Assembly: GCF_014650575.1 (NCBI RefSeq)
Contig: NZ_BMVF01000005.1
Location: forward strand, 1 to 64,000
Direction of reading: 5' to 3'
Length of the DNA: 64,000 bases
Source: Streptomyces naganishii JCM 4654
GTDB taxonomy: Bacteria; Actinomycetota; Actinomycetes; Streptomycetales; Streptomycetaceae
Shown piece after piece: positions 8,829-17,059 of this stretch. The first letter of the stretch is position 1. Every line of letters starts with the position of its first letter. The position numbers were made by a program, and so were the translations under genes. The notes beneath the pieces are model-generated. The model was not told the DNA's origin. It ran no database searches and was given only the letters and a program-made list of their open reading frames with translations.

Positions 8829-8845
8829 GCGATCACCCTAATCGC
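8829..8845 (-). promoter_or_regulatory. Inverted repeat over the tetR -10 region
   Basis: GCGAT-N7-ATCGC (8829-8833 and 8841-8845) directly abuts the start codon of the TetR gene and covers its -10-like TAGGGT. This is a plausible autoregulatory operator. The arms are only 5 bp, so chance cannot be excluded. Confidence 0.45.
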
Positions 8846-8905
8846 TCCCGGCGCGGGGACAAGGCGGGAGTCGGCCGCGGGCGGCACCCCGCGCGGGCGG
8901 GCCGC

Positions 8906-10111
8906 TCAGGCGACCGGGGCCGGCCGCTCCCCGTCGCGGTACCAGCCGAAGCGTTCCGCGATCACCGGCAGCCGGTCGGCGGCCAGGGCGTGCGCGGCGG
9001 CCCGGGGACTCCTGCCGTCGGCCTCCGCGCGGGCCAGCACCTGCTCGACCAGGGCCCGCATCGAGCGCCGTATGTGCGCGAACGCCTCCCGCGCGTCGGG
9101 CCCCACGTCCCCGAACAGCGTCCACCACCACCAGGCGTTGGTCGCGGAGTTGACGACGACGTCCGGCAGCACGGTCACCCCGCGCGCGGCCAGCAGTCCC
9201 TCCGCCCCGGGCAGTACGGGCATGTTGGCCGCCTCCACGATCCAGCGGGCGGTGATCCGCCGCTGGTTGGCGGTGTCGATCGCGTACGACACGGCGGCCG
9301 GCACCAGCACCTCCGCGTCCGCGGACAGCCAGGCATCGCCAGGCAGTTCGCGGTCCCCGGAGCGCAGCACCGCGCGGTCGACGGTGCCGTGGGAGTCGCG
9401 GGCCGCGAGCAGCGCGTCCACGTCCAGCCCGGCCGGGTTCACGATCGTGCCCTTGATGTCGGCGACGGCCACGACCACCAGGCCCGCGCGCGCGAGGAAC
9501 CGGGCCGTCGCCCCGCCCATGGTGCCCAGCCCCTGCACGGCGACCCGGGTGCCCGCGCGGGGCACCCCGGCCCGGTCCAGGACCGTCAGCACCGACTCGG
9601 CCACCCCGCACCCACCCGCCAGTTCGTCCAGTCCGATCCCGTCCACCTCGACGGCGAACGCGTCCGCGAGCCGTCGCCGGGCGGCGGCCTCGTCGTCGAG
9701 GAGCGGGTAGACGGCCTGGATGGACGACACGAGCCCCGCCTCGGCGGCGGCCCGGTCCACCAGGTCCTGGCTGAGCCCCAGGTCCTCCCCGGTGGTCCAG
9801 CAGCTCTCGACGTACGGCCGCATCGCCCGCAGGTAGCGCACCAGCACCCCGTACGCCCCCGGGTCGCGCGGATCGCAGTCGATGCCGCCCTTGGCCCCGC
9901 CCAGCGGGACGTAGCGCAGGCGCGGGTCGTAGTGCAGGGCCTCCTTCACGGTCATGCCGCGGGCGAGCCCGGCGACCTCCTGAAGCGTGCAGCCGGGCCG
10001 CATGCGCAGACCGCCGCTGGCCACCCCGCGCACCAGCCGGTCCACGACGAGGAAGCCCTGACGCCCGGTGACGTGGTCGGTCCAGGTGAGGGACATCAGG
10101 GGGGCGGGCAC
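8906..10111 (-). CDS. Glu/Leu/Phe/Val-family amino-acid dehydrogenase
   Basis: The 401-aa protein is an NAD(P)-dependent oxidative deaminase of the ELFV family. The N-terminal substrate domain carries PLGGAKGGIDCDPRD, with the catalytic-region lysine at K74. The Rossmann domain carries VAVQGLGTMGGATARF near residue 190, and a conserved EAANMPVLPGAEGLLAARG segment follows. It would convert a branched-chain or other hydrophobic amino acid, or glutamate, to the 2-oxo acid plus ammonia; sequence alone does not settle which. It starts at GTG 10111 after a GAGGAG ribosome-binding site. A TetR-type inverted repeat lies in the promoter and a tetR gene lies 77 bp downstream, so regulation by that protein is likely. 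Confidence 0.88.
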   Translation of the reverse strand: MPAPLMSLTWTDHVTGRQGFLVVDRLVRGVASGGLRMRPGCTLQEVAGLARGMTVKEALHYDPRLRYVPLGGAKGGIDCDPRDPGAYGVLVRYLRAMRPYVESCWTTGEDLGLSQDLVDRAAAEAGLVSSIQAVYPLLDDEAAARRRLADAFAVEVDGIGLDELAGGCGVAESVLTVLDRAGVPRAGTRVAVQGLGTMGGATARFLARAGLVVVAVADIKGTIVNPAGLDVDALLAARDSHGTVDRAVLRSGDRELPGDAWLSADAEVLVPAAVSYAIDTANQRRITARWIVEAANMPVLPGAEGLLAARGVTVLPDVVVNSATNAWWWWTLFGDVGPDAREAFAHIRRSMRALVEQVLARAEADGRSPRAAAHALAADRLPVIAERFGWYRDGERPAPVA

Positions 10112-10136
10112 GCGGGGCTCCTCGAGCGGGGCGGAT

Positions 10137-10154
10137 ACTGAACGGACAGTCAGT
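10137..10154 (-). promoter_or_regulatory. TetR-type operator candidate upstream of the dehydrogenase gene
   Basis: ACTGA-N8-TCAGT (10137-10154) forms an 18-bp inverted repeat about 25-45 bp before the GTG start, overlapping AGTAT-like -10 sequence on the minus strand. A further TCAGT at 10166-10170 makes a direct repeat of CAGTCAGTG. The arrangement resembles TetR-family operators. The nearby TetR protein is the natural candidate to bind it. Confidence 0.5.
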
Positions 10155-10207
10155 GAAGCAGGCAGTCAGTGTCCGGACGGGTCCGCCCCGCTGTCAACGC
10201 CGGCCGG

Positions 10208-10792
10208 TCACTCCCGCACGGAAGCCGCGTCCGGCGCCGGCGCGGCGCCCGGCACCTCGCACCGGTCCTTGAACCCCTGACTGGTCAGCCCCAGCGCGGA
10301 GTTGATGCGCGAGCGCAGGTTCTCCACCGCCACCATCGCCGTCAGCTCCACCAGCGCCGGCTCGCCGAGCCGGTCCCGCAGCCCGGCGACGAGTCCGTCG
10401 TCCACGGCCGGCGGCGTCGCCGTCATGGCCTCGGCGTACGCCATCACGTCCCGCTCCAGCGGCGTGTACGCGTCGCTGTCCCGCCACACGGGCACGTCCT
10501 GCACCTTGCGCGGCTCCATGCCCCGCTCCCGGCTCACCCAGTAGCCGAAGTCCATGCACCACGAGCAGCCGATCGCGGCCGCCGTCGCCATCTCGGCGAG
10601 CGCCTTCAGGTCGGGGTCGAGCCGGTTCCACTTCGCCACCGACTGCTCGAAGCGCAGGTCGCTCCAGAGCACGCGCGGCTGGTGGGCGAGCGCCCTGGCC
10701 GGGTCGAGGACCTTGCCGTAGGTGCGCTTGCTGTACCACTCCACCAGGCGGAGGAAACGGGTACGGGGCGGGGTGAGAGAGACGCGGGCCAT
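10208..10792 (-). CDS. Carboxymuconolactone decarboxylase (CMD/AhpD)-family protein
   Basis: The 194-aa all-helical protein carries the CMD-type redox pair C76-S-W-C79 in AAAIGCSWCMDFGYW. In AhpD a histidine follows four residues after the second cysteine; here that place is glycine (CMDFG), so classical AhpD-type peroxidase relay chemistry is doubtful. The ATG at 10792 has a good GGAGG about 8 bases upstream. It is on the same strand as the ELFV dehydrogenase, with a promoter region between. The family includes peroxidases and lactone decarboxylases, and this member's substrate is unknown. Confidence 0.85.
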   Translation of the reverse strand: MARVSLTPPRTRFLRLVEWYSKRTYGKVLDPARALAHQPRVLWSDLRFEQSVAKWNRLDPDLKALAEMATAAAIGCSWCMDFGYWVSRERGMEPRKVQDVPVWRDSDAYTPLERDVMAYAEAMTATPPAVDDGLVAGLRDRLGEPALVELTAMVAVENLRSRINSALGLTSQGFKDRCEVPGAAPAPDAASVRE

Positions 10793-10927
10793 GGTGGCCA
10801 CCTCCTGCTCGTACGTCGGACACACGGATCTCACCGGTACGACGGACGCGACCGCGCCCTTGTGACATCGGACTGTCACAGGGGCCCTCCATAATGGAAA
10901 GCCTGACCGACTTCCCCTGGAGGTACC

Positions 10928-12109
10928 GTGGCCGGCTCCCGTCTCCCGATCCCCGGGCTCCGCGCGCTGCGGCCCGCGGCCTTCGGCGCGGACCCCTCCG
11001 GGGAGCGGATGGCGCGCATCCGCCGTTCGCCCCACTTCAAGGACGGTGTCTTCCAGAACCCCGGGGGCGTCGCACGGACCCGGCCCTCCGGCTCGATACG
11101 GGACTTCGCCAAGCTCTACTTCGACAAGGAGCAGCGCCCCCGCCGCGCCCCGCGCGACCCCGTGCCGGTGCACGCGACCACGTTCGCGGACCTGGCCAGG
11201 CCCCCGGCCACCGGTCTGCGGCTGACCTGGATGGGCCACTCCAGCGTCCTCGCGGAGATCGACGGGCGACGGGTCCTGTTCGACCCCGTGTGGGGCGAGC
11301 GCTGCTCGCCCTTCCCCTTCGCCGGCCCACGGCGGCTGCACCCGGTCCCGCTGCCGCTGGCCGCGCTCGGCCCGGTCGACGTCGTCGTCATCTCCCACGA
11401 CCACTACGACCACCTGGACATGCCCAGCATCAAGGCGCTGGCCGGCACCGACACCGTGTTCGCCGTCCCCCTGGGCGTCGGCGCCCACCTGGAGCACTGG
11501 GGCGTGTCCGCCGGCCGCCTGCGCGAACTGGACTGGCACGAGTCGACCGAGGTCGGCGGCCTCACCCTCACCGCGACCCCGGCCCGCCACTTCTGCGGCC
11601 GGGGCCTGCGCAACACCCAGCACACACTGTGGGCCTCCTGGGTCGTCGAGGGTGAGCGGCACCGCGTCTACCACAGCGGCGACACGGGCTACTTCGACGG
11701 CTTCGAGGACATCGGCGCCGGCCACGGCCCCTTCGACGCGACGATGATCCAGCTCGGCGCCTATTCCGAGTACTGGCCGGACATCCACATGACCCCCGAG
11801 GAGGGTGTGCGCGCCCACCTCGACCTCCAGGGCGGTGGACCGGGCGGGGTGCTGCTCCCGATCCACTGGGGGACGTTCAACCTCGCCTTCCACCCCTGGG
11901 CCGAGCCGGGGGAGTGGACGCTGGCCTCGGCCGAGGCGGTCGGCCAGGCGGTTGCCCTGCCCGTCCCGGGCCTGCCCTTCGAGCCCGCGGGCGAGCTGCC
12001 CGCCCACCCGTGGTGGCGGGACGTCTCCCCGCCCCTCACGCGCGCGTGGCCGGTCCCGGAGCTCGGCCTGAAGACGACGCGCGGCCTCGACCTGGTCGGG
12101 GAGGACTGA
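10928..12109 (+). CDS. Metallo-beta-lactamase-fold hydrolase (NAPE-PLD/UlaG-like)
   Basis: The 393-aa protein carries the MBL metal site SHDHYDHLD (H157, H159, D161, H162), further ligands in TPARHFCGRGL and HSGDTGYF, and a C-terminal PIHWGTF. This set is typical of the beta-lactamase_2 group that includes N-acyl-phosphatidylethanolamine phospholipase D and UlaG. The N-terminal extension FKDGVFQNPGG is characteristic of the NAPE-PLD-like branch. It probably cleaves a phosphodiester or lactone in the cytosol or at the membrane. GTG 10928 is preceded by GGAGG. It is divergent from the CMD gene. Confidence 0.88.
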   Translation: MAGSRLPIPGLRALRPAAFGADPSGERMARIRRSPHFKDGVFQNPGGVARTRPSGSIRDFAKLYFDKEQRPRRAPRDPVPVHATTFADLARPPATGLRLTWMGHSSVLAEIDGRRVLFDPVWGERCSPFPFAGPRRLHPVPLPLAALGPVDVVVISHDHYDHLDMPSIKALAGTDTVFAVPLGVGAHLEHWGVSAGRLRELDWHESTEVGGLTLTATPARHFCGRGLRNTQHTLWASWVVEGERHRVYHSGDTGYFDGFEDIGAGHGPFDATMIQLGAYSEYWPDIHMTPEEGVRAHLDLQGGGPGGVLLPIHWGTFNLAFHPWAEPGEWTLASAEAVGQAVALPVPGLPFEPAGELPAHPWWRDVSPPLTRAWPVPELGLKTTRGLDLVGED

Positions 12110-12133
12110 CCGCCGGGCTCACCGCCGCCGGGC

Positions 12134-12355
12134 TCACCGTCGGTACTCGCGGTGGTCGTCGCCCTTGCCGAGGTAGTGGCGCTCCTCGACCACCTCCCGC
12201 TCATTGGGCCGCAGGACCGCGCCCGGCGTCGCCATGAAGGCGATCAGACCGAGCACGCCCGCCCCCATGAGGACGAAGCCGACGACGAACGAGCTGTAGC
12301 CGAACACCAGGCAGGCGCCCAGCACGGTCGCACCGATCAGCAACAGGGGAATCAT
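12134..12355 (-). CDS. Small two-helix membrane protein, 73 aa
   Basis: Two hydrophobic segments (about residues 2-19 and 25-44) are followed by a charged tail ending in GDDHREYRR. The layout resembles the short actinobacterial membrane proteins grouped as DUF6458, but I am not certain of the family. ATG 12355 has a purine-rich AGAAGGCAG upstream. The gene is convergent with the MBL hydrolase gene. The function is unknown. A stress-related role is only a guess from the universal stress gene 470 bp away. Confidence 0.75.
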   Translation of the reverse strand: MIPLLLIGATVLGACLVFGYSSFVVGFVLMGAGVLGLIAFMATPGAVLRPNEREVVEERHYLGKGDDHREYRR

Positions 12356-12826
12356 GGCTGCCTTCTCTCACGAGCCCCGCCAGGTGAACCGGGACGCGTG
12401 AACGCGTCCCCTCGGCCGACGTCCGGCGCCGGCCGATGTCGGCGCCGCAGGGTCAGCGGCACCGTGTCGGCGGTCACGGGCCTGCCGTCCTTGGGCGCCG
12501 CCGCGCGAACCGGCGTGCGACCGAAGTCGTGGTCTTCATGGCAACCTCCTCCGACACCTCCAGCGAACGCCCGTATGCCGCGGTCCGCCAGGGACCGGTC
12601 GGCACCCCCGCCAGGGCCGAACGGCTGCGCCCGGCCCCCGCCGGCCGCGTCAAAGCGGGGCCGGCGGAGGGAAGTTGGAGGAACCGGAAGGGCACGGTCG
12701 GGGCCCTTGCGGCCCTGTACGGGCGCTACGGGGCGGCGCACGCTGGCGATGACAGCGCGACGGACGTGACGGACAGTGGAAGGGCCGGCACGGCCCCGGC
12801 GGCTCGCACACCGAAAGGCGTACGCC
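12356..12826. other. Intergenic region between small membrane protein and universal stress gene
   Basis: These 471 bp hold the promoters of two divergent genes. On the minus strand, ATG 12539 with a strong upstream GAGGAGG opens a 21-codon frame (starting MKTTTSVARRFARRR, very basic) that ends at 12474. It could be a leader peptide or tiny protein, but there is no independent support. The remaining open frames look like composition artefacts. Confidence 0.4.
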
Positions 12827-13702
12827 ATGCAGACACACCCCACGCGGACAGATGTCGTCGCGGGAGTGGACGGCTCCCCCGAGAGCCTCGCGGCCGCGCA
12901 CTGGGCGGCCCAGGAGGCACTGCGCCGGGGTGCCGGGCTGGCGCTCGTGCACGCCTGGCACTTCCGCCCCCGTCCGGAACCGGACGTGCCGCTGGGCACC
13001 ACCGAACGGGACTGGGCCGAGGAGATCCTGCGGGAGGCGGTGGACAGCGTCCGCGCCGCCCATCCCGCGCTCACCGTCGACGCGGACCTGGTGTCCGGCT
13101 CCGCCGTCTCCGCGCTGCTCGGCGCGGCGCCCGACGCGCGGCTGCTGGTGCTGGGCTCACTCGGTCTGGGGGGCGTGGCCGGCTTCGTGACGGGCTCCGT
13201 GTCCCAGCGCGTCGTGTCCCGCTCCCTGCGACCGGTGGTGCTGGTGCGGGCCGGGCAGAGCGCCGCCGCCGAACACCTGCCCGCGGTGGACGGCGTGTCC
13301 CCGGACGAGATTCCCGAGATCCCCTTCCGGTCCGTCGTCGTCGGTCTCGACCTCGGCCGTCCCTGCGACGAACTGATCGAGTTCGCGTTCGACGCGGCCC
13401 GACGGCGCCTCACCGACCTGCGGGCCGTGCACGTGGCCGACGGCCAGGACGCGGCCGAGGGCGGGGCACAGGCCCTGGCGGAACTCCTGCTGCCCTGGCG
13501 CGGCAAGTACCCGCAGGTGCCCGTGTCCGAGGCGGTGCTCTCCGGGCGGCCCGCCGCGGAACTGGTCCGCGCCGCCGAGGGGGCCGGCCTGGCCGTGGTG
13601 GGCCGCCGCACCGGGGGCCCGGCCGGTGACCACACCGGCCCCGTCACCCGTGCGGTCCTGCACCACGTCTCCTGCCCGGTCGCCGTGGTCCCGCACGCTT
13701 AG
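12827..13702 (+). CDS. Tandem universal stress protein (two UspA domains)
   Basis: The 291-aa protein has two UspA domains (about 1-145 and 155-291). The first begins DVVAGVDGSPESLAAAHWA and carries the nucleotide-binding glycine stretch GSLGLGGVAGFVTGSVSQ. The second begins SVVVGLDLGRP and ends VAVVPHA; its glycine loop is less canonical. Such proteins bind ATP and support survival in dormancy, hypoxia or oxidative stress. ATG 12827 is chosen for its GAAAGGCG ribosome-binding site; an upstream in-frame GTG at 12776 lacks one. Confidence 0.9.
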   Translation: MQTHPTRTDVVAGVDGSPESLAAAHWAAQEALRRGAGLALVHAWHFRPRPEPDVPLGTTERDWAEEILREAVDSVRAAHPALTVDADLVSGSAVSALLGAAPDARLLVLGSLGLGGVAGFVTGSVSQRVVSRSLRPVVLVRAGQSAAAEHLPAVDGVSPDEIPEIPFRSVVVGLDLGRPCDELIEFAFDAARRRLTDLRAVHVADGQDAAEGGAQALAELLLPWRGKYPQVPVSEAVLSGRPAAELVRAAEGAGLAVVGRRTGGPAGDHTGPVTRAVLHHVSCPVAVVPHA

Positions 13703-14147
13703 CCCGGGTGGCCTGTGCGGTGTGTGCGGCGTGTACGGCGGGTGACGCCGGCGGTGGGCGCAGGGAAGGCCGGCGGACGCCTCGCGGCGGCCACGTGAGG
13801 GCACCGGGGCCGCGGTGCGGCGCGGCCCCACCCCACTCCGCGGCTTCCGCTTCCGACCGCTTCCGAGCGGCTGTGACCGGTCCCTTTCGGTTCTACTTGC
13901 ATCGTCGTCGGCGACACTCGGTCTGCCGTACGAACCCTCATACCAGAGCGGGACGCCGAGCGGGTGAATTTGTCAACTGCCCGCCGCACATGATGCGTTG
14001 GTGACTACTGTGAGTGGCCGCCGGGCGACATGGAGCCGCAGTCCCGAACCGCCCCCGTCGGCCGGCACAGCGATGACCCATGCCCGTTCACGCCCCGCGT
14101 GAGCACACAGGCCCGACGGACCAGTACGAGGACAGTACGAGGAACAG
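13703..14147. other. Upstream region of the conservon operon
   Basis: This 445-bp non-coding stretch has a GTGTGCGG/GTGTACGG repeat near 13715-13742. A lower-GC segment around 13890-13995 (TTTCGGTTCTACTTGCATCG, then TGAATTTGTCAACTG) is the best promoter candidate. CAGTACGAGGACAGTACGAGG forms a short direct repeat immediately before the cvnA ribosome-binding site. No gene is seen. Confidence 0.5.
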
Positions 14148-16163
14148 ATGTCTCACCTCCGTGCACCGGCCGCCCGCACCGACCGCCGAGAGGGCGGCCG
14201 GCACGGGCGGCCGGTCGCCCGCACCGTCCCCTCGCTGCCCGAGACCCACTTACGGCCTCAGCTCATGCGCCTGGCGGTGCTCCCGCCGACCGCCGTCGCC
14301 CTCAGCGCCGGCGCCGCCGTGCTCTTCACCGTGCGCTCCACCGGCGCCCGCACCGGCGTCGTCCTGTGGGCCGTGCTGGCCGGCGCGTCCTGCGTGGCGC
14401 TGGCCGGCATCGTGATCGCCGCCGTCGCCGCCGGCCGCGCCGCGCGGTCCGTGCACGAGCGGATCGGCGCGCTGCGCCGCAGCACCGCCCGCCGCGAGGC
14501 CGACCTGCGCGCGCTCCTCGACGCCCTGCGCCACGGCGAGCCCCCGGCCCCGCGCAAGCCGCGCGGCGGCCCCGCGCGGGACGCCGACGACTTCGAGCTG
14601 CTCGCCGCCGACCTGGCACGCGCCCACGACGGCGCGGTCGCCTCGGTCGTGCAGGCCTCCCAGCTCTCCAGCCACGCCGGCAGCGAACAGAAGCTCGAGG
14701 TCTTCGTCAACCTCGCCCGGCGCCTGCAGTCCCTGGTGCACCGCGAGATCTCCATCCTCGACGAGCTGGAGAACGAGATCGAGGACCCCGACCTGCTCAA
14801 GGGCCTCTTCCACGTCGACCACCTCGCCACCCGGATCCGCCGCCACGCCGAGAACCTCGCCGTCCTCGGCGGCGCCGTCTCCCGCCGGCAGTGGAGCAAC
14901 CCCGTCTCGATGACCGAGGTGCTGCGCTCGGCCATCGCCGAGGTCGAGCAGTACTCGCGGGTCAAGCTCGTACCGCCGATCGACGGCCGGCTGCGCGGGC
15001 ACGCCGTCGCCGACGTCATCCACCTGCTGGCCGAACTCGTGGAGAACGCCACCGTGTTCTCCGCCCCGCACACCCAAGTCCTGCTGCGGGCGGGCCTGGT
15101 CACCTCCGGGCTCGCCGTGGAGGTCGAGGACCGGGGCCTCGGCATGCCGGTCGGCGAACAGGCCAGGATGAACGCCCTGCTGGCCGACCCCGACCAGGTC
15201 AACGTGGCCAGCCTGCTCGCGGACGGCCGCATCGGCCTGTTCGTCGTCTCCCAACTGGCCAAGCGCCACGGCATCACCGTCCGCCTCCAGACCAACATCT
15301 ACGGCGGCGTCCAGGCCGTACTCGTCGTGCCCCAGGCCCTGCTGGGCTCGACGCCGGGCGCCCTGAACGGGCAAGCCGCGACCGCTGCTCAGGCCACTCC
15401 CGCCGCGGGAGCGGGAGTTCAGGCCGGCGAGCCGGGGGCCGACGGCGGCGTCCCGCGTGCGCCGCACCCCCCACTCCTCCCGCGGCTCCCGGCCGACCGG
15501 CAGGACGCCGACGCCCACCTCAGAGCCGCCGCGCCCGGCACGGACGTACGCCCGGGACCGCCCGGGCGGGACACCGACGCACACCTCGCACCGGCCGTGC
15601 GGGACACCGACGTACACCTCCCACCGGCCGCACCGGACATCGGCGTACGCCCCGGTCCCGCCGGTCAGGACACGGGCGTACGCCCCGGTCCTGCCGGTCA
15701 GGAGGGTGCCGGGGTGTCTCCGGGGGCGCCCCCGGCCGGGGCGCCGCTGCCCCGGCGCGGGGACCGGGAGCGGCGGGCGAATCCCGCCGACGCGGTGCCC
15801 GGGATCCGGCCCGAGGACCGTTCCGCGGTGGAGGCGAACAACGGCGCCCCGCCGGCCCCGCGCTCCGCGGCGGTCCGCGGCACCATGGGCAGGCCCCAAC
15901 TGCCCCGCCGCCGCGCCCAGCAGCACATCGTGCCGCAACTGCGCGGCGGACCGGCGCCGCGCCAGGACGGCGAGCACGCCGCCGGCCACGACCCCGGCCT
16001 GATGGCCGCCTTCCAGCGCGGCGTCGGGCTCGCCGAGGGCCGGCCCGCGCCCGACGGGCCCGCCGCCCCGGACGCGCCGCCCGGCCCCCCGGACGAACCC
16101 GCGCACGCCCCGGTGCCACCCGGGGCTCCCGGTCCGCACGACTCGGGCGCGCCGGCCGGATGA
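14148..16163 (+). CDS. cvnA: Conservon CvnA: membrane histidine-kinase-like ATP-binding protein
   Basis: The 671-aa protein has two membrane segments (about 42-61 and 70-95), a coiled helical region, and a HATPase_c domain (N-box ELVENATVFSAP near 296-307; later GLGMPVG and DGRIGLFVVSQLAKRHG). The classical phospho-accepting H-box is not evident, as expected for conservon sensors. The C-terminal 270 residues are a Pro/Ala-rich tail that includes six consecutive 11-residue repeats (453-518). Conservons work as membrane-associated, G-protein-like signalling complexes in Streptomyces differentiation. It heads an operon with the roadblock, DUF742 and GTPase genes. A short external loop means the signal is probably sensed in the membrane or by partners. 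Confidence 0.93.
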   Translation: MSHLRAPAARTDRREGGRHGRPVARTVPSLPETHLRPQLMRLAVLPPTAVALSAGAAVLFTVRSTGARTGVVLWAVLAGASCVALAGIVIAAVAAGRAARSVHERIGALRRSTARREADLRALLDALRHGEPPAPRKPRGGPARDADDFELLAADLARAHDGAVASVVQASQLSSHAGSEQKLEVFVNLARRLQSLVHREISILDELENEIEDPDLLKGLFHVDHLATRIRRHAENLAVLGGAVSRRQWSNPVSMTEVLRSAIAEVEQYSRVKLVPPIDGRLRGHAVADVIHLLAELVENATVFSAPHTQVLLRAGLVTSGLAVEVEDRGLGMPVGEQARMNALLADPDQVNVASLLADGRIGLFVVSQLAKRHGITVRLQTNIYGGVQAVLVVPQALLGSTPGALNGQAATAAQATPAAGAGVQAGEPGADGGVPRAPHPPLLPRLPADRQDADAHLRAAAPGTDVRPGPPGRDTDAHLAPAVRDTDVHLPPAAPDIGVRPGPAGQDTGVRPGPAGQEGAGVSPGAPPAGAPLPRRGDRERRANPADAVPGIRPEDRSAVEANNGAPPAPRSAAVRGTMGRPQLPRRRAQQHIVPQLRGGPAPRQDGEHAAGHDPGLMAAFQRGVGLAEGRPAPDGPAAPDAPPGPPDEPAHAPVPPGAPGPHDSGAPAG

Positions 16164-16250
16164 CCGGACCGCCGCCCGCCCCCGCCCCCTGACCGCCCCG
16201 CCCCCAGGGCCCCGCAGACCTTCGTACGTACTCCAAGGAGTCGATCCACC

Positions 16251-16685
16251 ATGGCGAGCGATGCGCCGACCGGCCAAGTGTCCGACCTCGACTGGCTGAT
16301 GAGCGGCCTCGTGCAGCGTGTCCCGCACACCACCAGCGCGGTCCTGCTGTCGTGCGACGGCCTGGTGAAGTCCGTCCACGGCCTCGACCACGACAGCGCC
16401 GACCACATGGCAGCCCTGGCCTCCGGCCTGTACTCCCTCGGCCGCAGCGCCGGGATCCGCTTCGGCGACGGCGGCGACGTGCGCCAGGTCGTCGTCGAAC
16501 TCGACTCGACGCTGCTGTTCGTCACCACCGCCGGTTCCGGCACCTGCCTCGCCGTGCTCGCCGGCCGCGAGGCCGACGCGGCGGTCCTGGGCTACGAGAT
16601 GGCGATGCTGGTCAAGAGCGTGCGGCCCTACCTCACGACCGCGCCCCGCCAGCACACCGCCGAACCCCCGGCGCTGCGGCCTTGA
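16251..16685 (+). CDS. cvnB: Conservon CvnB: roadblock/LC7-domain protein
   Basis: The 144-aa protein is a single roadblock/LC7 domain, with LDWLMSGLVQRVPHTTSAVLL at the start and GRSAGIRFGDGGDVRQVVVE in the middle. Roadblock proteins of this type act as regulators of partner small GTPases, here CvnD. The gene follows cvnA by 87 bp after an AAGGAG site, and its TGA overlaps the TTG start of the DUF742 gene. It is cytosolic and probably dimeric. Confidence 0.93.
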   Translation: MASDAPTGQVSDLDWLMSGLVQRVPHTTSAVLLSCDGLVKSVHGLDHDSADHMAALASGLYSLGRSAGIRFGDGGDVRQVVVELDSTLLFVTTAGSGTCLAVLAGREADAAVLGYEMAMLVKSVRPYLTTAPRQHTAEPPALRP

Positions 16686-17059
16686 GCGCGGCGGCGGCCG
16701 GCGACGGGCCCTGGCTGGACGACGCGGCCGGACGGCTGGTGCGCCCCTTCACGGTCAGTAACGGCCGCACCCGGCCCAGCGTCGCCCTCGACCTCATGTC
16801 ACAGGTGATGGCCACCGGAGTGACACCGCTCGGCTACCTCGGCCCCGAGCACGGCCAGGCCCTCGACCTGTGCCTCGCCCCCGTCCCGGTCGCCGAGGTC
16901 GCCGCCCAGCTGAGACTGCCGGCCGCGGTGACCAAGGTGCTGCTCTCCGACCTCGTCGACTGCGGCGCACTGACCACCAAGCCCCCCGCGTACCACCACC
17001 AACCCACCGACCGGGCCCTTCTGGAGGCAGTGCTCGATGGACTACGACGACAGCTCTGA
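16682..17059 (+). CDS. cvnC: Conservon CvnC: DUF742 protein
   Basis: The 125-aa protein starts at TTG 16682, which overlaps the cvnB stop (TTGA). DUF742 features are clear: GPWLDDAAGRLVRPFTVSNG near the N-terminus, a winged-helix-like middle (VAEVAAQLRLPAAVTKVLLSD), and a C-terminal tail. It probably couples CvnA/CvnB to the GTPase or to DNA. Upstream in-frame starts lie inside cvnB and would lengthen it beyond the family. The 3' end overlaps cvnD by 23 bp. Confidence 0.92.
   Translation: MSAAAAGDGPWLDDAAGRLVRPFTVSNGRTRPSVALDLMSQVMATGVTPLGYLGPEHGQALDLCLAPVPVAEVAAQLRLPAAVTKVLLSDLVDCGALTTKPPAYHHQPTDRALLEAVLDGLRRQL

Noticed and set aside
12474-12539. 21-codon basic frame with strong ribosome-binding site as a definite gene
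   Set aside because: Tiny, Arg-rich and without any family support; only mentioned in the intergenic entry.
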